Source of the DNA: Flavobacteriaceae bacterium UBA1682
GTDB lineage: Bacteria > Bacteroidota > Bacteroidia > Flavobacteriales > Flavobacteriaceae
DNA length: 64,000 nucleotides
Direction of reading: 5' to 3'
Assembly (NCBI GenBank): GCA_002320285.1
Contig: DCKE01000007.1
Span: 1 to 64,000 of the forward strand
Position numbers and translations under genes: made by a program. The notes beneath the pieces are model-generated. The model made no database searches and was not told the origin of the DNA. It worked only from the letters and a program-made list of their open reading frames with translations. The stretch's first letter is position 1. Each line of letters starts with the position of its first letter. This document shows positions 61,510-64,000 of the stretch, in pieces.

Positions 61510-61536
61510 AGCATTATTAATATTTTTTTTTTTAAA

Positions 61537-61737
61537 ATGCGAACAGGCAAAGTTAAATTCTTCAACGAAGAAAAGGGTTACGGATTCATCACAGACGATC
61601 AAACAGGAAATGATATTTTTGTACATGCTACTGGATTAAACGGAAGTGAACTTCAAGAAGGTTTCCGCGTTTCTTATGTTGAAGAAGAAGGAAGAAAAGG
61701 CAAAGTAGCCGCACAAGTAGAGGTAATAGAAGATTAA
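61537..61737 (+). CDS. cold shock protein, CspA family
   Basis: 66 residues. A single S1-like cold-shock domain: GKVKFFNEEKGYGFITDD (RNP1), DIFVHATGL (RNP2) and VSYVEEEGRKGKVAAQVEVI. Binds single-stranded RNA or DNA and melts structures at low temperature. The ATG at 61537 gives the exact family start MRTGKVKFF; an upstream in-frame ATG at 61486 would lie inside the promoter and adds an odd hydrophobic leader, so it is rejected. Leader is short, with no long CspA-type 5' UTR visible. Confidence 0.95.
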   Translation: MRTGKVKFFNEEKGYGFITDDQTGNDIFVHATGLNGSELQEGFRVSYVEEEGRKGKVAAQVEVIED

Positions 61738-61763
61738 TTATATATTATTTTCCATTGGCTTAT

Positions 61764-61795
61764 AAACCGTTCTTACTTTAAGAGCGGTTTTTTTT
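61764..61795 (+). terminator. terminator after the cold-shock gene
   Basis: 10-bp stem AAACCGTTCT / AGAGCGGTTT with one G-T pair, 7-base loop and an eight-T run. Confidence 0.88.
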
Positions 61796-61880
61796 GTTCC
61801 TATAGCACTCTATTTATAATTAGTCTAATTATTTATTAGCCCTCCTCACCTAGAAAAGGAGAAGTGTATCTCTATATAAT

Positions 61881-61910
61881 TTGATATAATCTCCCTTCAG
61901 AGTATATTTG
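61881..61910 (+). promoter_or_regulatory. promoter of the nuo operon, ideal spacing
   Basis: TTG (61881-61883), exactly 19 bases, then TATATTTG (61903-61910), 17 bases before the first possible nuoA start. The best promoter in the window, together with that of cspA. Confidence 0.75.
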
Positions 61911-61927
61911 TGTAATTTATATTAAAA

Positions 61928-62302
61928 ATGTTTTTTATGCAATCAACCCAATTAGATTTTATACCGATTTTAATGCAGCTTGGCTTAGCAGCTGGTTTCG
62001 TTGTATTAACTGTATACATATCAGGTCTATTAGGGCCTAAAAGGAAATCTCAGAATAAGGACATCAATTTTGAGTGTGGAATCGAATCGGTAGGAAATGC
62101 GAGAATTCCCTTTAATGTAAAATACTTCCTTGTCGCCATACTTTTTGTATTGTTTGATGTTGAAGTAATCTTTTTGTACCCATGGGCTGTCAATTTTCAA
62201 GAAATGGGCTGGGAAGGTTTTTGGAAAATGGGCATATTTATGTTCCTTTTGATCATTGGTCTTCTATATGAATTTAAGAAAAAAGGTCTCGAATGGGACT
62301 AA
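61928..62302 (+). CDS. nuoA: NADH-quinone oxidoreductase subunit A
   Basis: 124 residues, three membrane helices. Family block KDINFECGIESVGNARIPFN and FNVKYFLVAILFVLFDVEVI (with the conserved Asp/Glu pair and the FDxE motif) and FLYPWAVNFQE. It is the membrane-arm subunit of complex I next to the quinone site. The start may be at 61928 or 61937 (MQSTQL); both fit. The stop is 12 bases before nuoB, as in a normal nuo operon. Confidence 0.95.
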   Translation: MFFMQSTQLDFIPILMQLGLAAGFVVLTVYISGLLGPKRKSQNKDINFECGIESVGNARIPFNVKYFLVAILFVLFDVEVIFLYPWAVNFQEMGWEGFWKMGIFMFLLIIGLLYEFKKKGLEWD

Positions 62303-62314
62303 AACAGGCAAGTT

Positions 62315-62866
62315 ATGGACGATAAATCTAAATATAAAATGGCCGATGCACCGGATGGATATTCTGGAGAAGGATTTTTTGCTACTAAACTAGATACGGT
62401 TGTTGGATTGGCTAGAGCCAATTCGATGTGGCCACTTCCCTTTGCTACTTCATGTTGTGGTATTGAGTTTATGGCTACTATGGCTGCGCATTATGACGTG
62501 GCTCGTTTTGGTTCGGAACGTATGAGTTTCTCGCCTCGACAAGCAGATATGTTATTAGTCATGGGAACCATTGCTAAAAAAATGGCTCCGATCTTAAGAC
62601 AGGTTTACGAACAAATGGCAGAACCAAAATGGGTCATTGCCGTTGGAGCTTGTGCCTCTTCCGGAGGAATTTTTGACACTTATTCGGTATTGCAAGGTAT
62701 CGACAAGGTAATCCCTGTTGACGTTTATGTACCTGGATGCCCTCCAAGACCAGAACAAATTTTAGATGGAATTTTGAAATTACAAGATATCGTAAAATCA
62801 GAATCCGTTAGAAGAAGAAGTTCGGAAGAATATACCGATTTATTAAATTCTTATAAAATCAAATAA
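62315..62866 (+). CDS. nuoB: NADH-quinone oxidoreductase subunit B
   Basis: 183 residues. Carries the N2 iron-sulfur cluster, the last electron carrier before quinone: Cys47/Cys48 in FATSCCGIEF, Cys in GACASSGG (about 112) and Cys in PGCPPRPEQ (about 142). SMWPLPFATSC and RFGSERMSFSPRQADMLLV are diagnostic. Starts 12 bases after nuoA and ends 1 base before nuoC, so tightly coupled. Confidence 0.97.
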   Translation: MDDKSKYKMADAPDGYSGEGFFATKLDTVVGLARANSMWPLPFATSCCGIEFMATMAAHYDVARFGSERMSFSPRQADMLLVMGTIAKKMAPILRQVYEQMAEPKWVIAVGACASSGGIFDTYSVLQGIDKVIPVDVYVPGCPPRPEQILDGILKLQDIVKSESVRRRSSEEYTDLLNSYKIK

Positions 62867-62867
62867 A

Positions 62868-63389
62868 ATGGCTTTAGAGACTGCTGTTATTCAAAATATG
62901 TTGATTGAAAACTTCGGACTATCGGTTACTGATTTTTTTCAGCAACACGATATTTTTACCTTCGAGGTTGCACCGGAAGCCTTGCATGAAGTAGTTGCCT
63001 TTTTAAAAGATAACGAGACTTTACGCTTCAACTTCTTAACCGACGTTTGTGGAATTCACTATCCAGACTATACCGAAGACAGGCAATTGGCTGTCGTTTA
63101 TCATATGCACAACTGGCTTGACAATGTTCGAATCAGGATCAAGACCTATTTAAGCATCAAAAAACCAGAAGTAAACACGGTATCTGACCTATTTCTAAGT
63201 GCCAATTGGCAAGAAAGAGAAACCTACGATTTCTACGGTATTATATTTAAAAACCATCCACAGTTAAAGCGTATTTTAAACATGGATGAAATGGTTTCTT
63301 TTCCATTGAGAAAAGAATATCCTTTAGAAGACGGAGGAAGAACCGACAAAGACGATCGTTTCTTCGGAAGAACTGTACACAACTGTTAA
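62868..63389 (+). CDS. nuoC: NADH-quinone oxidoreductase subunit C
   Basis: 173 residues. The 30-kDa hydrophilic subunit: FNFLTDVCGIHYPDYTEDRQ, VVYHMHNWLDNVRIRIKTYL, ANWQERETYDFYGIIFKNHP (the invariant E-R-E-x-x-D-x-x-G block) and FPLRKEYPLED. Separate from nuoD here, unlike the NuoCD fusion of enterobacteria. One base after nuoB. Confidence 0.96.
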   Translation: MALETAVIQNMLIENFGLSVTDFFQQHDIFTFEVAPEALHEVVAFLKDNETLRFNFLTDVCGIHYPDYTEDRQLAVVYHMHNWLDNVRIRIKTYLSIKKPEVNTVSDLFLSANWQERETYDFYGIIFKNHPQLKRILNMDEMVSFPLRKEYPLEDGGRTDKDDRFFGRTVHNC

Positions 63390-63420
63390 TAGAAACCTGA
63401 AATAAGACTACAACCAAACT

Positions 63421-64000
63421 ATGTCAGACCTATTATTACCACCAGAGCATCGCTATGCGAAGCTCATCGAAGCACGTTTAAAAGAGGACGGAACAGAATT
63501 ATCGATTCTAAACCTAGGTCCTACGCATCCTGCTACCCACGGTATTTTTCAAAACATCTTATTGATGGATGGAGAAAAAATCATCGATGGAGAAGGAACC
63601 GTAGGTTATATACACCGGGCATTTGAGAAAATTGCCGAAAACAGACCTTTTTATCAAGTCAATGTTTTAACCGATCGTCTAAACTATTGTTCTTCTCCAA
63701 TCAACAATACCGGTTGGTGGATGACCGTAGAAAAGGCTTTGGGCATTGAAATCCCAAAAAGAGTTCAGTACCTCAGAGTCATCATTATGGAATTGGCTCG
63801 TATTGCCGATCACATCATCTGTAGTTCGGTAATGGGCGTAGATACCGGAGCTTTAACCGGTTTCTTATACGTATTCCAGTACCGCGAAAAAATATATGAG
63901 ATTTACGAAGAAATCTGTGGCGCCCGATTAACTACAAATATGGGACGTATAGGTGGATTTGAAAGAGAATGGAGCCCTGCTGCTTTCCGTAAAATCGATG
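63421..64000 (+). CDS. nuoD: NADH-quinone oxidoreductase subunit D, partial
   Basis: First 193 codons only; the gene runs off the right edge. MSDLLLPPEHRYAKLIEARL leads into NLGPTHPATHGIFQNILLMDG, the conserved quinone-site segment with its HPATHG motif, then IHRAFEKIAENRP and EWSPAAFRKID-type wording at the edge. NuoD forms the quinone-binding pocket with NuoB. It starts 31 bases after nuoC. Intact as far as visible. Confidence 0.95.
   Translation, partial: MSDLLLPPEHRYAKLIEARLKEDGTELSILNLGPTHPATHGIFQNILLMDGEKIIDGEGTVGYIHRAFEKIAENRPFYQVNVLTDRLNYCSSPINNTGWWMTVEKALGIEIPKRVQYLRVIIMELARIADHIICSSVMGVDTGALTGFLYVFQYREKIYEIYEEICGARLTTNMGRIGGFEREWSPAAFRKID

Noticed and set aside
61486..61536. N-terminal extension of the cold-shock protein
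   Set aside because: Lies within an ideal-spacing promoter, and the family start is MRTGKVKFF at 61537.
1..64000. Insertion sequence, prophage or integrative element
   Set aside because: No transposase, integrase, terminal inverted repeats or target duplications were seen; tail-fibre-like proteins here have signal peptides and are surface proteins, not phage genes.

Overview
This window is a piece of chromosome from a Gram-negative member of the Bacteroidota, most probably family Flavobacteriaceae. Evidence: A/T-rich DNA; type IX secretion (T9SS) type A and type B sorting domains; a PorP/SprF-like protein next to an OmpA/PD40 protein; the Bacteroidota -7 promoter word TAnnTTTG in front of many genes, twice at the ideal 19-bp spacing from a TTG (cspA and the nuo operon); lpxH for lipid A; and frequent TTG starts without Shine-Dalgarno sequences. 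I cannot name the species. I saw no rRNA, tRNA, CRISPR, prophage or insertion sequence.

Layout. 1-2.2 kb: a 16-bp tandem repeat, an Lrp-type regulator and a divergent drug exporter. 2.2-9.9 kb: a prolyl oligopeptidase lipoprotein; a four-gene minus-strand locus that looks like metal acquisition (Cys/His-rich DUF2946-like protein, TonB-dependent receptor, small protein, His-rich DUF4625 lipoprotein); and a divergent aromatic amino-acid permease. 10-15.9 kb: housekeeping genes asd, recJ, an OsmC protein, rsmI, an acidic protein and tdk. 16-24.3 kb: surface locus A, with a type B T9SS substrate, two tail-fibre-like secreted proteins and a 1499-residue protein built from four copies of a ~365-residue unit. 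24.8-34.3 kb: enoyl-CoA hydratase, queD, lpxH, a vitamin-K carboxylase-like membrane protein, ribF, a T9SS metalloprotease, a secreted nuclease-fold protein, an EamA transporter and a YugP-like protease. 34.4-39.4 kb: a heptanucleotide repeat, then the rimP-nusA-infB operon with a terminator-like hairpin in its leader. 39.5-46 kb: UspA, HD hydrolase, acyl-ACP desaturase, plsC, bacilliredoxin, PepSY reductase-like protein, yraN and LD-carboxypeptidase. 46.2-52.7 kb: surface locus B, with a repeat-rich tail-fibre-like protein, a type B T9SS protein paralogous to the one in locus A, PorP/SprF and OmpA. 53.2-55.6 kb: sigma factor, small protein, MscS-like channel and DUF1266. 55.8-61.7 kb: ribE and pdxA divergent, yceD-rpmF, fabH-accB-accC, cspA. 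61.9-64 kb: start of the complex I operon, nuoA-B-C-D, with nuoD cut by the window edge.

How genes work together: rimP-nusA-infB serves ribosome maturation, transcription and initiation. yceD-rpmF-fabH-accBC links a ribosomal protein with the start of fatty-acid synthesis. The desaturase, PlsC and LpxH act in lipid and envelope construction. Loci A and B both encode secreted surface proteins, but only B carries its own PorP/SprF and OmpA partners, so A may depend on B or on a distant partner.

The least explained material is: the four-unit 1499-residue protein; the metal-type locus with its duplicated 18-bp upstream element; a palindrome overlapping the asd promoter; the hairpin in front of rimP; and an unexplained ~220-bp stretch at 52970-53196. 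All functional names come from reading motifs by eye; no database search was run.
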